A stretch of DNA of 64,000 nt from Thuidium tamariscinum (taxonomy: Eukaryota; Streptophyta; Bryopsida; Hypnales; Thuidiaceae), in contig OX344758.2 in the NCBI GenBank assembly GCA_947034885.2, forward strand, positions 23,463,067-23,527,066, in the 5' to 3' direction. The notes beneath the pieces were generated by a model that saw nothing but the letters and a program-made list of their open reading frames with translations, was not told the origin of the DNA and did not search any database. The position numbers were made by a program, and so were the translations under genes. Positions 1 through 15,727 of this stretch are shown here, in pieces (positions within the stretch are counted from its first letter, which is position 1; every line of letters begins with the position of its first letter).

Positions 1-649
1 AGTAACTAAAATAAGATTCTAATGCACTCATTATGTAGACAATGTGAGAATTAATTATGATTTTTTTTTACATACCCTCTCCAAGTGTGTACAAAACCAA
101 CGAAGCTCTCATAAACTATGTTTTGATTGTGCACATCTTTGTAACATCAATAATATCTAGATTTTAGTGATGTTTTGGTTAAGTGTAGGTGTTGCACTTG
201 AGCTGATTCTAAGTGTCCATAGCTCATAGGAGACTCGGACAAGAAGGGAGTTCTTGACAAGAACAACAGTACGAGAGGCCTGTTCTCTGAATATGGTCCC
301 ACTCAAACTTCCTCACATCAACAAGCTTCAAATCCAAAGCCTTGGTCCTCCCCTTCAGTTTGGAGACGACGGAACGTCGACGGCATTTGTTTTTGTGATC
401 CCTCGAAAAACGGAAAGCACAAGCCAGGAAATTGATGCGGAACGAGTTGGCATATGATATGATGCTATCATCTCAGGTACAGCAGTTGTGCCAGAATGGC
501 TGCCCTGAAACTGTGCTCGACAGCCTAATTCCGCACCCTAATTCAGTTGGGATGTGAGCTAGTCAGGAGTTAAGTTAAGATCCTGCGACAAATTCGAGGT
601 ACGTATTATAGGCCTGTAACGATGCTTAATCAGTATCCTTCACAAAATC
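1..649. other. Flank downstream of riboflavin synthase, no gene seen
   Basis: AT-rich sequence in which I see no convincing coding exon. The short open frame at 254-457 has no ATG start and no recognisable similarity. The part next to 650 is probably the 3' UTR and downstream region of the minus-strand riboflavin synthase gene. Confidence 0.4.
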
Positions 650-2787
650 CTAAAGAGCCGCAATTGGGGTCTTATATCCCTGCAACATCCGCTCTACATA
701 CTTCCCTAGGATGTCCACCTCTAGATTCACCTTTGCGCCCACCTGCACATGAATAGGCCAACTCATTACACCGAAGATTGAATGCATAATACACCAAATA
801 AGCTGAACAATGTAAATCCTTGAGTAGTGGTAGCATGGCACCTTTTGAAAAACAGTGCCACTTCAGAGTTATTCATAACATGGGCATGCAAACTCAAAGC
901 AAATCAATCAACTTAAAGCTCAGCCATATATTCACACGAGAAGGCAATGGCTCTTTGGCTTCAGGAGCTCGCATTTAGCTCACCTTTGCAAAGCGAGGTG
1001 GTACGGATTCTATTTCGCGTCAATTCAGTGGGTTACCTATAATGTTATTAATAAACCTTATGACATCAATATTACGAGGAACCCAAGCATCGAGGACATT
1101 AATAATTCTAACAATAACCATACCCTCCTTTGCAAGCATTGCATGTGCTCAAAATTGTGCACAAACAGAGTCTAGTTTACCCTTCGTGGCACACGGTTTA
1201 CTAATCCCAATGGTTCTTGAATATTCTATACTTGTTCTACAAATGCACCCATTTCACTATCAAATAACACGATATGATTCAACCAGTATGCTTGCCAACG
1301 GTGTGCAACAACATGCTAGCTCACAAGTGTCAATCTGGAAATTACTTATTGAAGTAATTGATGTCAAGACTTCCATCTTCAAAATTCTTGAAACTCCACA
1401 TGAACAGGAATTGCGTCAAAGAATGAAGATATCAGAGGATCAAAGCATCTTGAATACCCTAATTCAAGGATTAGGAGATGAGTCCGAGGTGTCAGAAGCA
1501 CCTTCCAAGAATATTATACAAGAAGCTGAACAAATCTCCCACATCAATCTGCACAGACGAGGAATAACAAATGCAGAAGTACATTACCTTCTTCCCCGAG
1601 AGTACAACCTTTTGTTGCGTGTATGCCACAAGCATAAACGTGAACGCCGATTCATTGTCCAGCACGTCCACCACCGTCAAGCTCGTTCCATCCACAGCAA
1701 TGTACCCCTTGGGTACGATGTATTTGAGAATCTCCGGGCTGGTTTTGATCGTCACCCACAGAGAGTCCTTTTCCGGCCGGAAAGAAGCGATGGTGCCGGT
1801 TCCATCGACATGGCCCTGCACGAAGTGGCCACCCAGGCGCGTGCTGGGCAAAAGGGACCTTTCCAGGTTCACTGGGGATCCCGTGGCGCATTCTCCGAGG
1901 GAAGTTTTCCGGAGCGTCTCGGGAGCTAATCCGACACTGAACGAAGAGGAATCAAAGCGGATCACAGTTAAACAGGTCCCATTCACTGCAATGCTGTCGC
2001 CGAGACTCACATTCTCTAAAACAACGCCGGCTTCGATGGTCATTTCAAACCCGCCATCGTCCAGGACTCGGACCTCCTTCACGTTGCCCATCTCTTCTAC
2101 CAACCCTGTGAACATTGACCGCGTCCCGCCCTCTCCTGCCAATCTGTGCGCAAAGCGCTGGTATAATTAGACCCTCAAAGGACCAACAAGCCCAGACTGG
2201 GTCTGACGTCATGTCGGGGCTTTCTCTTAAATATATATCCTTGTTTATTGCTTGACAAACGAGTGCAATGCTCTTTGCTGATTCTGGCGGTATAAAATTT
2301 AAACCTACCTGAATTAAATTTTCACGATTTGATCAATCCATGGTCATCTAGGTTTTAGGGCAGTTGACAAATTGTGTACAAACACAGGCGAGAAACAGCG
2401 ATTGCAACCCTGAACCCTAAATCCACCTCGTCTTGTTCATTCCATAGTTCGTTTTTGAGAAATTGATTTCAGAAGTTGCCATCGCCATTGCCAACCCCAA
2501 GAAGAAAAGTCTTACCATAAACGCAGGCAAGAGTTTGGAACCCACCTCGTCTGTCGCAACGCTGCAACCCGACCGAATGATCTGCAGCCATAGAAACGAC
2601 TGCCAGACGACCCTCGCAAGAAACCCCGTCCTCTGAAGCTGCAAGCAGTCGCTCCACTGACTGTAGCGGACGACAATGACGCAACCACCGACGGTCTAAG
2701 TGGCTTGGAATTCGTGGAACCCGAGCAGAGAGAAGCCGAAGCTCGTAGCGCAGCCTTGGAAGAGAAGGGGCGTATAAGAGTCGCCAT
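650..2787 (-). CDS. Riboflavin synthase (alpha-type), plastid-targeted, 3 exons
   Basis: Catalyses dismutation of two 6,7-dimethyl-8-ribityllumazine molecules to riboflavin, the last step of flavin synthesis, in plant plastids. Proposed exons are 2787-2546, 2143-1588 and 742-650, giving 296 residues; all junctions are GT-AG and in phase. Residues 1-90 are rich in Ser, Ala and Arg and start MATLIRPFSSK, as a transit peptide does. The body starts MFTGLVEEMG (91-100). The two lumazine-binding repeats show NGTCLT (135-140) and DGTSLT (232-237). The C-terminus VNLEVDILGKYVERML is typical of plant enzymes. The first intron is the weakest point: an alternative donor 30 bases downstream (GTAAGA) would create a stop, so I chose AG|GTGGG. 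If that exon is wrong, translation could begin at Met91. The 845 bp second intron is open on the opposite strand, which I read as chance. Confidence 0.9.
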
Positions 2788-3191
2788 AGCTGAAACTGAT
2801 GAGAATATTGACGCCACAGCACAAACCCAAGAAGCAAAGAACAATGAGAGATGACAAAGCCACTGCAACGCACTAGGCGCTTCAGTTGCAACCAATTCCC
2901 AAACAATACTGTACAAATCTATTGCAATAATACACCGGTAATGCCAGAGTCATGCAATCCCTTCTTCAATCCCTTCCTCGATTCCTCGGAATCGAACCAG
3001 CAAGAAGGAAACTGCGGGATGGCCTCACAATGATGTACAATGATTCTCGATGGCACGTAAAGCTTTGAGAGTGCAAGAAAATTGGACCAGAATCAAGGTT
3101 TAAATCAGCAACAGCAGCAAGCTCTTGGAGAAGTGTCAGTGACTGAAGGTGTGAAGAGACAAACCTATTGTCAATAAGTTAGGGTGCATTA
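2788..3191. promoter_or_regulatory. Presumed promoter and 5' region of riboflavin synthase
   Basis: This sequence lies immediately upstream of the proposed first ATG of the minus-strand riboflavin synthase gene and is less AT-rich than the DNA beyond 3200. I see no unambiguous TATA box. An AACCCTAAA-like telo-box motif occurs nearby at about 2410-2419, inside the first intron. The call rests on position only. Confidence 0.3.
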
Positions 3192-3715
3192 TATAGGAGA
3201 GGGCTCTAAAACCGACCAGTCATTTTCAACCATCCAGTAGGGGCTGTGAAATGGACACTTGAATTGGGGGAAAATGAACTGCGAATTATAATGGAACTTG
3301 TTTTTACTTCTTCAATGGATGGTTTAAGAGTCACACTAGGTTCAATGTTGAAAATCTGAAATAATGACTAATTCAAACATTCATTTTAGATTTAGAAAGG
3401 GCCGCTTTTAGAAACCATTTCTATTGCTTCATACATGTTGCAATGTTAGTTTTTGAACTAGGCCTAGTTTTTTTTCAAACTATGCATGGATGGGTTTCCA
3501 ACGGCCTATGATCACAAATAGGGACCTATACCAAATTGAGTTTGAAAATTCATAACTAATTCAATAATGCTTCAAAAAATACAAAACCACTTGTGTTGAA
3601 TTCCTCATCTATTTGTCTTTGATTGAAAAATAAGCTAAAAATATTTTCATCTCAAGAGATACATGAAAAAGGCACATCAAAGCTTAAATGGTCACTTTTT
3701 GAGCCTCTCACCTTA
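3192..3715 (-). mobile_element. Non-autonomous TIR element, family A copy 1
   Basis: The ends are imperfect terminal inverted repeats: TATAGGAGAGGGCTCT at the left and the reverse complement of AAGGTGAGAGGCTCAAAAA at the right. The whole sequence is similar, in reverse orientation, to 32099-32685 and 57884-58434. Shared blocks cover 'caagtgtccatttcaagccc', 'aaaccatccattgaag', 'gcattgcaa' and 'ataggtccctacttgtgat'-like stretches. No open frame is present. It is AT-rich and about 0.5 kb long, consistent with a MITE-like derivative of an unidentified DNA transposon. Confidence 0.6.
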
Positions 3716-6700
3716 TTTGATTATAGAACCCCATTACTTGTTGAGATGCAACACCCTGCATGTATAGTACACTCGGATGTACTATACTCTTGATTGCATA
3801 GGTATGTAGTAAACAGCTATATCTATAGACTTCAGCATGATAGTACAATTACTTTGCCAAAATCTAATTAAGATATAAAAATATCTACTTTGCAAAGTTT
3901 GGTCATATGACGCCTCACATTGATTTCTTCAACAATCATATTTTTGTTACTAAAGAGTTGTTTTTTGATATGAAAGATGTGCACATGGATGTTTTCTACA
4001 TTGATAACCATGCAATCAAATTGAAAAAATTCATCATTAATTGTTTTCAATAAAATATTACGTAAAACCTAAAAAATTGACTTTAAGAGTTCACCAAATA
4101 TGAAAATTTTCTTTTTTAAAAGTGAAATTTGGTATACTAGAATTGGAATTGGACAAGAATAGAGTGATAAATATCCAAGAAAGAAAAAACCAATTTTATT
4201 CAATATTATATATATGAATCTTTGAATAGCTCACAAAAGCAATTTGTAACCTTTCAATATCCAACTATACAAAGGCACCAAACATGCATAATATGGAAGG
4301 AGAAAGAGTAGTCATGATTGAGCCTCTCTCCTTCCAAAACAAAAAACTTAATTAAAACCCATCCTTTAAAGGAACTAAAACAAAAAAAGATATTGACTTG
4401 TCATGGCTAACTCTCTTGAAAGGTACGTAAAAATCATCTCATATATAAGTTTCATTTGCATTTGCAATACCAAGATCTATAGTTGAGGTCTTGTAAATTG
4501 TGAGTTTTGATCATTGTGAGCAAATTTGAACCAATGTTTTTTTTATTGGCTAAAAATTGCCAAAATTCATCCACCATCTATATACTTCAATTTTACTATA
4601 GGAATTTAAGGAGTAGAAATTATCTTTTTTTCCCCAAATTTCACTATGTAATCTACTAATTGATTTTAGCCATTTAGCCTCATGCCTAAAGATAACACTG
4701 CTACTAAATTCCATAAAGACAAGTTTATAATCACCTATACTACTCTCATTATCACCATACATTCCAAACAAAGTTGCCTGATCTTAGTCATTAGATCACA
4801 TTTTTAGTTCTCGCTAGTATACATCCACTACAAAGATGGATATGTTGCCGCTTTTATTTTTTCATCAAATTCTATATATAACCAAAATTCACTAATGTTC
4901 ATTTATCCCATGAAATTGTTTTCTCCCTACAATGAGCTAGCAAAAGTAGCCACTTCATCAAAAGTTCTTTGAAAATGATTGCCACCACTTTAAAAAAGCT
5001 ATATCTATAAAAAAAAAAAAAACTGGTCTGAACAATCCCACACGTAAACCAAAATCAAAAGCACTCCAAACTAAAGCTAATGAACAATTATTGTATATAA
5101 GAATACGGTACACAACTCATTAGGAGAAATTTCTGGCTTGAGTAAGGCCATGAGTTCCTATTCCCAAAAATCACTATGAAAATTATAAATATGAAGAAAT
5201 AAAATAAATTTTAAGAATTATTTTTTGTGATTAATATTAAATCTAGTGTAGTTTTGATGTGGCTATTTTGTAGACATGTCAAATCAGATATAACTATTCA
5301 ATTAATTTTTAAATCATTTTAGTCATTTTTAATTTATATTTGATCATTTTAAAATAAAAATTCTAAATTCTAAATTTTAAAAATTAAAATTAAAATTTCT
5401 TTTTTAGATTTTTTAGATTTTTTTAGATTTTTAAAAAAAATTCTTAAATTTTTATATTGTTTTATATTTTTGACAAGAAATGTTATTTTTGGCACAAAGA
5501 ATAAAGTGGCCTTCTAAAGGCTTTAGATCACGTGATATAAGATCATTTCCATTGGAGCACATTACATTGCCCCTTCAAATGGTTTGATATATCCAAACTT
5601 CTTCATGAGCCCCACTAGTTGGAAATTTGTCAACTTCTTAGCATAGGCTACAACAATAATCAATCCACACACCTCAATCTCAAACATTTGACTTGATAGC
5701 CTTGTCCTTGTCTTCATGACATTGGCTTCATACTTCTAATGTTTATCACGTAATTTATCCATTTATAACAACTGTAACTACTCAAATATAATTAAAAACT
5801 GCATTTGCAAAATCATTCAATACTTCCATCATCAATTGAATATTGTATTATTTTTTCATTATTTTTGTATTCTTACAATTCTACTACAAAACTTGTATAA
5901 GATAGCAAGGTTGTAGCAAAAAACACTTAACATGTTTCCGCTCGAAATGAGTATTGTGACTTTTGGAATAAATTTTAAAAATGAAATAAAATACAAATAA
6001 TTTGTAAAGCATTCAAAAAGTTACATGTGAAAATTCAAGCGTAAAAAATTCATGTCTAAAAGTTATGCACATTCAAATGGAATGATGGAAAATACCATGA
6101 AAATGAATGTCTTGGTGTTTGATTTTTTTTAAATAGTAAGTAAACTCAAAAAATTCTCTCAAAAAAAGACATTAAAATAAAATTGAAGTCGCTCTTCTTC
6201 AACCATTTTCATAATCAAACATTATGATCTTTCCACCCATATGTGATATTCTTCTATATACTACTTCTTAGTGATCTTCAACACATTTGGTTTAGAAACT
6301 TATGGTCTCAATCAAATTAATTTCATAAGATTTTTCAAAACTATGACTTTTTGTTTAATCTAGACTAGATCAAAATCTAAGAAACTCAATAAGAAACTTG
6401 CAATTTAGAAATTTAATCTTTATGAATACCATAGATCACATTGAATTTTGCACAATTGAATGTAAATTTAGAAACAATAATTAGAAATTTACATACATGC
6501 ACAGTAAGTGCACAAAGGTATGTACATCAATAATCTTTACTACCTGAAATTTAGAAGTTTATTGATTATAGGTGCGCCTGCCTTAGATGGGCATGCAGAC
6601 TTGTCCGTGGCCTCAACATTTGGGTAACAGATACTTGAACAATTAGCAGAAAGGATTTCTCATCAGCAATCATAGAAGCAGCACTTGAGACAGGGGTCCA

Positions 6701-7709
6701 GAACTTGCTGCCTTCCTATGCCAGCAACTGAAAAAGCACGCTAATCCGAATAGTGAGTATTATTGACGTTGCAACACCAGAACTAAACAACATCAATCTG
6801 AATATCATCCATAATTTGGGGCATAGTGAGAAGAGGCAAGCACGTATGAGGAGAAACAGGAGAAGCGAATGCACTCACATATCAACCAACGCTTCACACT
6901 CGCAGGGACGACGCACCTTTCTGACAAATTTGCAATTATGCATATTGAGCTTTCTGCCCAATAAGAAATAAATCAATGCTTTGAATTCAGCAATCAACCA
7001 TGAGGAGCCTCTCCATGGCTGCGCATGTCGCGTAGCTTTCACAGCCACCGTCTAAGACTAAACTGTACTGTACACTACGGAATTTCCAAGACTCCTGATG
7101 CAACTCAAGTCATTACAAAGTCTCTGATATTTGAGACCTATGCACTAATCACCCTTATTCACTCGAGCCTGAACCCGGCTCTGCTGCATAGAGCGTTTGT
7201 GGTTCCACTTAACGCTCGATGTCCTCTGTATCTGAGTTTTTGTGGGTCGCCTTGAAAAATACAAACGACACCATGTAGTAGGAAGTAATTACGGGTTGGG
7301 GAAATTGATACAGAGGAAGACCTTCAGCGCCGTGCAGGAGTGAGGAAAATGTCCATATCTAGCTTCCTCTTCAAATATGATCTATCCGTGCTGCGCAATC
7401 CAATCCAGAGAGAAAAACCATCAGCACTGATTGCAACATGATCCTACATAATAACATATTACAGTATATGCTACCAATTGCAAAGCCTTCGGCCTTCAGC
7501 CTTCGTATGACGATCATAATGCTCTGAATGAGGAATGAGCCCATCAAGTACTTGCGAAGTAACAGCAGCAGGTGACTCAGGAGTACCGAGAAGGTTTCTT
7601 CTTCAGGACCAGCTCAAGGGAGGTGACGGATATTCACGAGAGCAGGAGCATAAGTATAAAAGGAAGGAAACGACCACAAGAAGTACTGAAAGTGACAAGT
7701 AACTTATAT
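3716..7709. other. AT-rich intergenic DNA, no gene recognised
   Basis: From 3716 to about 6550 the sequence is very AT-rich with many homopolymer runs, and I recognise no coding exon. From 6560 to 7709 base composition becomes more balanced, which may reflect the 3' UTR or downstream region of the CDKD gene. The short plus-strand frames there (6753-6971, 7025-7255, 7572-7754) show no recognisable protein similarity, and I leave them unannotated. Confidence 0.4.
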
Positions 7710-10861
<3,152 letters not shown>

Positions 10862-12382
10862 CTCCACAGGAACTCTGAGGGCAGAATTTAATGTTGCAGT
10901 GTTGAGCACATGAAGTCAGACGAGATTGAGCATCATAAGCAAACACCGTCCATAGAATCTGCAGCTGAAAATCCTTCGTCAATTACTTTCTTCTCCCAAC
11001 CACTGTCGGCATTCCGGAACACCAAACTCCCTTTCCAAGAACGCAATCGGATTAATTGATGCAGAATCCGGCATTGCCACTTCTCAGGTGTTTAGTGCTC
11101 ATTTCAAGAGGTTACGCGTGTCTATGTACGCCAAGACAATCCATGGGCAATGAAACAATAACGAGCAATGCCAGCGGCATGTTGCAAAATCTAGCGTACC
11201 AATGCAAGGCCCAAATTGCTCCCGCTTCTCGTGGACCTTCGTGACATCCACAGGCAGCTATTCATACAGCACTGAGCTGAGCTAGATCCTTGGGACTCAC
11301 CGACGAACTCCACACCCAAACCCCAGAGCCCACACAGCAGCACAATTCTGCTGACCTGGCTCACAACCCAATCTCAAACCCTACAGACGGAATTTCGCTG
11401 TGTCCCAAGAACAATCAAAAAAGCAATAACACCAACTACACGTCCGGGGTTGAACCTACACGCCAGAGACCAACCTAAACCCTAACCAAACCCGCCATGT
11501 TCCTTTCTCGCTGCTTCTCACTCTTCTCTCAGGCACGAAACCTCAACCTGTCTCCCGCGCTAACTCCAACACCGTCGCTGGTGCTACATTAGGTGCGCTT
11601 GACCGAATGCCAATGCCCAGCAGCTAGCAGGGTGTGCATGACAAAGGGCGCACAATGTGGGTCATCCACAAACGGCCAAGTAACGTTCCGTTCTCCCACC
11701 GAAATTGGTCAATGAAACTGACGGACCTGCTGGCTTTCTCGCATCATCAGGGGAGAACAACTGAAGTGAGCAGAGCGCATTCAAGGACCGGCTTTCACCT
11801 CGCGGGGACACCCCCCTTGCGAATTTTCCTTTTCTTTTCGTGTCCAATGAAAGGGTGACGGGGCCAATTCGTTCCCTTCTTTTGCGGGCCTTTTTCTTAC
11901 GTTCCGAAATCACCTGGCAACGGATGCAATCCCGGCTGCTCCTTCGCGACGCTGGTCCGTCGCGACGAGGAGGCTAAAAATACGCTGCAGCAGCTGCTGC
12001 ACCAGTCAGGCAGTCAGGCGCTGCAAGCACAACGCCTGCTGCGGGGGAGCGCGGGTGACACATGGGAATGCGCGGGGGTCGGTTTTGAATTCGGCCAATG
12101 GGGAAGTGAGAGCGACTGAGCTGGCAGCGTGACGTGGACTGTCCGATGGACCGTTGGGACGCAGGGGAGGACCGTTGTGCGATGGATGAGAAACCTCTTG
12201 CGGGTCGAGAGGCACGAAAACCTGGCTCGGATGAAGACTTGCCCAACAGACACTTTATATCATTTTCTAAATAATAATCAACTAAATACGACTACTTGGC
12301 CACCGGCACTTCTTTCTATTTTTTTCTTCCGTTTCTTCAGTTTGCCCACTGCCGGACTCGGTACGGTAACTGGGTCGGTGCT
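10862..12382. promoter_or_regulatory. Upstream region of the CDKD gene with a telo-box
   Basis: This 1.5 kb stretch is GC-richer than the surrounding intergenic DNA and lies 5' of the minus-strand CDKD gene. A telo-box AAACCCTAA occurs at 11477-11485; in plants this motif is common near the transcription start of proliferation and translation genes. A noncoding 5' exon or a short promoter could lie here. Several overlapping short frames on both strands around 11660-12390 look like products of GC-rich composition, and I recognise no protein. Confidence 0.35.
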
Positions 12383-12701
12383 AAGGTAGAAGGCTCTTAA
12401 ATGGAGCGGGCTCTAAAATGGTGCCTTATTTTAAATGTACAGTACTTATACATGTTGCTTTTTCATAGCCCTCAGCAGTGTATTCACAGTGTACATTTTA
12501 GCTAGGGCACCATTCTAGAGCCCTATCTTCAAAATTTGATAACTAATTCAAATAAGCTCAAAAAAATATGAAACAACTTGGGTTAGATGTCAATTCTACT
12601 AATCTGTCAAGGAAAATTTACTGAAAAATATTTTTAGAAGTTTTACCTCCCTGAAATTCTGTTTCAGCCCTTAGATGGTCCATTATAGGACCTCTTACCT
12701 T
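12383..12701 (-). mobile_element. Non-autonomous TIR element, family B copy 1
   Basis: The element is bounded by AAGGTAGAAGGCTC at the left and the reverse complement of AAGGTAAGAGGTCC at the right. It matches 53581-53900 in inverted orientation, including the block 'catctaagggctgaaac' and the 'atgaaacaacttgggttaga' region. About 120 bp inside the left end, 12409-12525 is itself a hairpin (see separate entry). Family B appears to be a shortened relative of family A, sharing the AAGGT..AGAGGCTC terminus. There is no coding capacity. Confidence 0.6.
12409..12525. repeat. Hairpin nested in family B copy 1
   Basis: The left arm begins GGGCTCTAAAATGGTGCC and the right arm ends GGCACCATTCTAGAGCCC, so the termini are inverted repeats of roughly 30 bases with few mismatches, ending in ATGTAC / GTACAT. 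The loop carries 'catgttgctttttcatagcc'. The same hairpin occurs at about 53770-53885 inside the second family B copy. This suggests a small palindromic element that was inserted once and then spread with its host. Confidence 0.55.
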
Positions 12702-14883
12702 ATGTGGTCATTGCGGGGAGTTGCAAACAATAAGTTAGGACCTCCCTCACTCAATTTTTCCTAAGTTAATCTTCCGTAATTCAATCCTCTCTAACTCAAT
12801 GAAGTGCTATCAAAGAGCATTCATTGTTGGTCCTTGCTTAACAATATGAAACACGTAATAGAATTCACTTAAGTTTTCTTATCTAATGTGCCGGACAGGT
12901 TCCAATATTATGAAGTTAGGGAGGTCCTATCATACATTGCTCTACCATCAAACAATCCACGTACATCCTAAACCTTGAAATACAAGCCTATGACCACGTA
13001 TTCAACCTTCAAAATCCTCTTGAATCTTTTCAATGTATGTGAATGTAGTTTCTTAGTTTTATTTTTCAAAGACAAAGAAATTGCATATTGTTTGTAAAGG
13101 ACAATAATTTCATATATTATTTTAATATCTTTGTGACAATTGGAATTCATTGTAGATTTGGGAACAAAAACAAAAGAAACTTGATATGAAATGCAAAATT
13201 CGGTTTTAATACAAGCCAATGACCACATGTATAATTGGTAAGATCAAAGAGAAATTTAGATTTTTGTACTCATGGCATTCAATACTATTTAGAAATGTAC
13301 TTGTCAACCCTATGAAACAAACTCTCCCTCCTTTCCTTACTATCAGTCTTTTTTTCAACAATGAAAGTATTAATATGTGAAGTCTGAAGCCTTTTCTTTT
13401 TTTTAAGATCAAAATTGCCATTTATAATGCAAAGAGAAAAAAACATTTTAAATGAAAAATTTGCATATCTAAGTGTGGAATCTTGCAATAGACCAATATG
13501 AAAACATGTTGAAGAAAATTTAGAAACTTTGACCTCATAGATTGCAAGATAAATGTGCTCAAAGTGAAAAAAAATATGTTTTTTTGGCACCATGACAAAC
13601 TAGTTTATGAGACTTTCAATCCTCATAACTTGAAATTTTTGCATTACATAATTTAGAGTAAATTTTTTTATCATGAATATTTGACTTGAGAGTCTAGGAT
13701 AAAGCATTTTATCAAAAAATACTTTATTTTTGTTGCTTAGAAAAGCATTTAGTAGAAGTAGAAACAAATAGAGAAAAAAACTTAACCATTAAGTGCTCTA
13801 AAATGGAATTAGAATATACTAATTTCAATAGCAAGGTATATTGTTCTTATAATTAAAATTAGCCCTATAGAAAATTTTGTTTTAAAAAAAATGTAAAAAT
13901 TGAACTCAAAAATAATATTGTATATTATTTTTTCAAAAAAATTCTATAATTGCCTCCAAACCAGGTGCTCCATAAATTACACATTACTCACTGAATAGAA
14001 TTAATAAAACTTTCTATGTACAAAAAATACAATCTATGAGAAAAAAATTAAAATTTATTGTTTCAAGTTTTTATGAATTTCTTTTGTTATTTGTCAAATT
14101 GAAAGTTTGGTTTCTTATAGTATAACTTTTATTTTTATTCACCAATTAAAATTAAATTATTTTCAAAGAAAAATTATACTCTTTAGATTGTTCTATTGTA
14201 TATATAAATGTTTCAAAAAAATTCACCAAATTTCTTGCTTACATAAACCTATCTAAAATCCATTTTGTCCCCTATTAGGAACAATGGGTTAAAAAATTGC
14301 CAACAATTATTTAATGCATGCTACAATCAAATGAATCTATAATGACTGTAAATTATATCCTCTTTGGTGCAAATGAAATAGGCATCACTATTCATTGCAA
14401 TCAAGTATAGATCAAAATGTAGGAAATTATAAATACATAGTTGCTAGTAGGTGAGCTTGTAAACCTTGTTGATTTTTTTTATCCAACTTTTGGAATGAAA
14501 GCTATAATCATGGATATCGTATTTTAATATATTTGGATTTAGAAATTAGAAGCAAGATTGAATGAGTGATTGAGGATCCACGTAGTAGTTCATTCAGCTT
14601 TGCATTAAAAAAAATTCTAAAAATTCTTTTTAAATAGATGCATCAAGTAGAAAATTTTGAGACATACAAATTAATCAACACCCAAATGAAAATAAAGACA
14701 AATCAAATAACAATTTTTTGTTTTTTTACTTACACAATTCTAAATTAGAGTGTAAGAACTAAAACTAGAAGTCCTACTACTATTAATGTCTAGAAGAATA
14801 TTACCTTTAGATGCTTATACATCAACAAAACCTTCATCATTAACAATATGATTGGCTTTACAAGGTTTATGGATAATTTCATA
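12702..14883. other. AT-rich intergenic DNA, no gene recognised
   Basis: The sequence is strongly AT-rich and full of A and T runs. Short open frames on the minus strand at 12968-13593 are low-complexity translations without similarity to known families. I see no RNA gene or element boundary that I can support. Confidence 0.4.
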
Positions 14884-14967
14884 GATATGTAATGTTGGTT
14901 TTATAGATTTGTAATGTTAGTTTTATAGATATGTAATATTAGTTTTATAGATTTGTAATGTTAGTTT
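14884..14967. repeat. Short tandem array, unit about 27 bp
   Basis: Three to four imperfect copies of a unit reading roughly 'ttttatagattTGTAATGTTAG' follow each other. The same motif recurs as a degenerate stretch at 16683-16715, just after a family C repeat, so it may be part of, or a preferred neighbour of, that family. Confidence 0.7.
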
Positions 14968-14979
14968 AAAGATACCAAT

Positions 14980-15350
14980 GTGCCCTATGTCATTGCCACA
15001 ATCAAATCTAATTTTTGAATGCATGTAAAAACTTTGAGATTCAATAACTTTCTCACCCTAAGTTGAAATGCCATGAGACAAAGTCTGTGCCCCCCCTCCT
15101 TGCCAAGGGCTTTCCAACGATACCAAAATTGTCACCAAAATATAAGCAAAAGTCATTTAAAAAAAATTTAGAACCAAAAATAACTCAAAAATCCATAACT
15201 TTTCTATCGTAGGTTAGAATACCATGAAACAAAGCCCATGCACCCCTCCTCGCTGAGAGCTTTCTGACGGTACCAAGCATGCAACTAGATGATGCACAGG
15301 CCGAGAGATCTCAACGTAACAAACAAACAAAACAAACTACCTGTTTTAAA
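14980..15350 (+). repeat. Family C repeat copy 1, (CAAA)n-tailed
   Basis: The unit contains 'cattgccacaatcaaatc', then 'attcaataactttc', 'atgccatgagacaaag', 'cacccctcctcgc', a 'gctttctgacggtacca' block and finally 'gagatctcaacgtaac' followed by AAACAAACAAAAC. In this copy the 'ccataac..ggtacca' module is present twice, at about 15040-15130 and 15190-15290. A simple CAAA-type tail after a conserved body is what a LINE or SINE 3' end looks like, but no reverse transcriptase and no clear target duplication were found. Confidence 0.6.
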
Positions 15351-15360
15351 GAACTAGGGG

Positions 15361-15727
15361 GCCTTGTGCCGTTGCCACAGTCAAATCTATTTTTTGAATG
15401 CATAAAAACTTTGAAATTCAATAACTCTCACACTATAGGTCCAAACACCACAAAATAAAGTCCATGCACCTCTCTTTGCCAAGGACTTTCTAAAGGTACC
15501 AAGATTGCGACCAAAATATAAGTAAAAGTAATTTTTTAATTTTTTAGAACAAAAAATAACTCAAAAATCCATAACTTTCACACCATAAGTTGTAATGCCA
15601 CAAAACCAAGCTAGTGCACCCCTCCTTGCCACAAGCTTTTTAATCATACCAAACATGCAACCGGAGGACACACGGTCTAGGAGATCTCAACATGATAAAA
15701 TAAAACAAACTACCTATTTTGAGGTAT
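15361..15727 (+). repeat. Family C repeat copy 2
   Basis: Directly follows copy 1 in the same orientation and has the same order of blocks: 'gtgccgttgccacagtcaaa', duplicated 'ccataactttcacaccataa' module, 'gcacccctccttgcca' and 'gagatctcaacatgat', then an AAACAAAC-like tail and 'ctacctattttgaggtatag'. It is more diverged than the copies at 33 kb. Confidence 0.6.

Noticed and set aside
1042-1929. 295-codon open frame on the plus strand across the riboflavin synthase intron and exon
   Set aside because: It overlaps the conserved riboflavin synthase exon on the opposite strand, starts inside an intron and has no recognisable similarity, so I read it as chance openness.
2516-2520. GTAAGA donor for riboflavin synthase exon 1
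   Set aside because: It is the better consensus donor, but joining it to the acceptor at 2143 creates an immediate TGA; the AG|GTGGG donor at 2546 keeps the frame.
7572-7709. A seventh CDKD exon encoding a basic C-terminal tail
   Set aside because: The frame that continues from a possible donor at the end of exon 6 reaches a stop within a few codons at each candidate acceptor, so I kept the TGA at 7710.
11662-12389. Overlapping frames on both strands in the GC-rich region upstream of CDKD
   Set aside because: All are short, mutually overlapping and rich in Arg, Pro and Ser as expected from GC-rich noncoding DNA, with no family motif.
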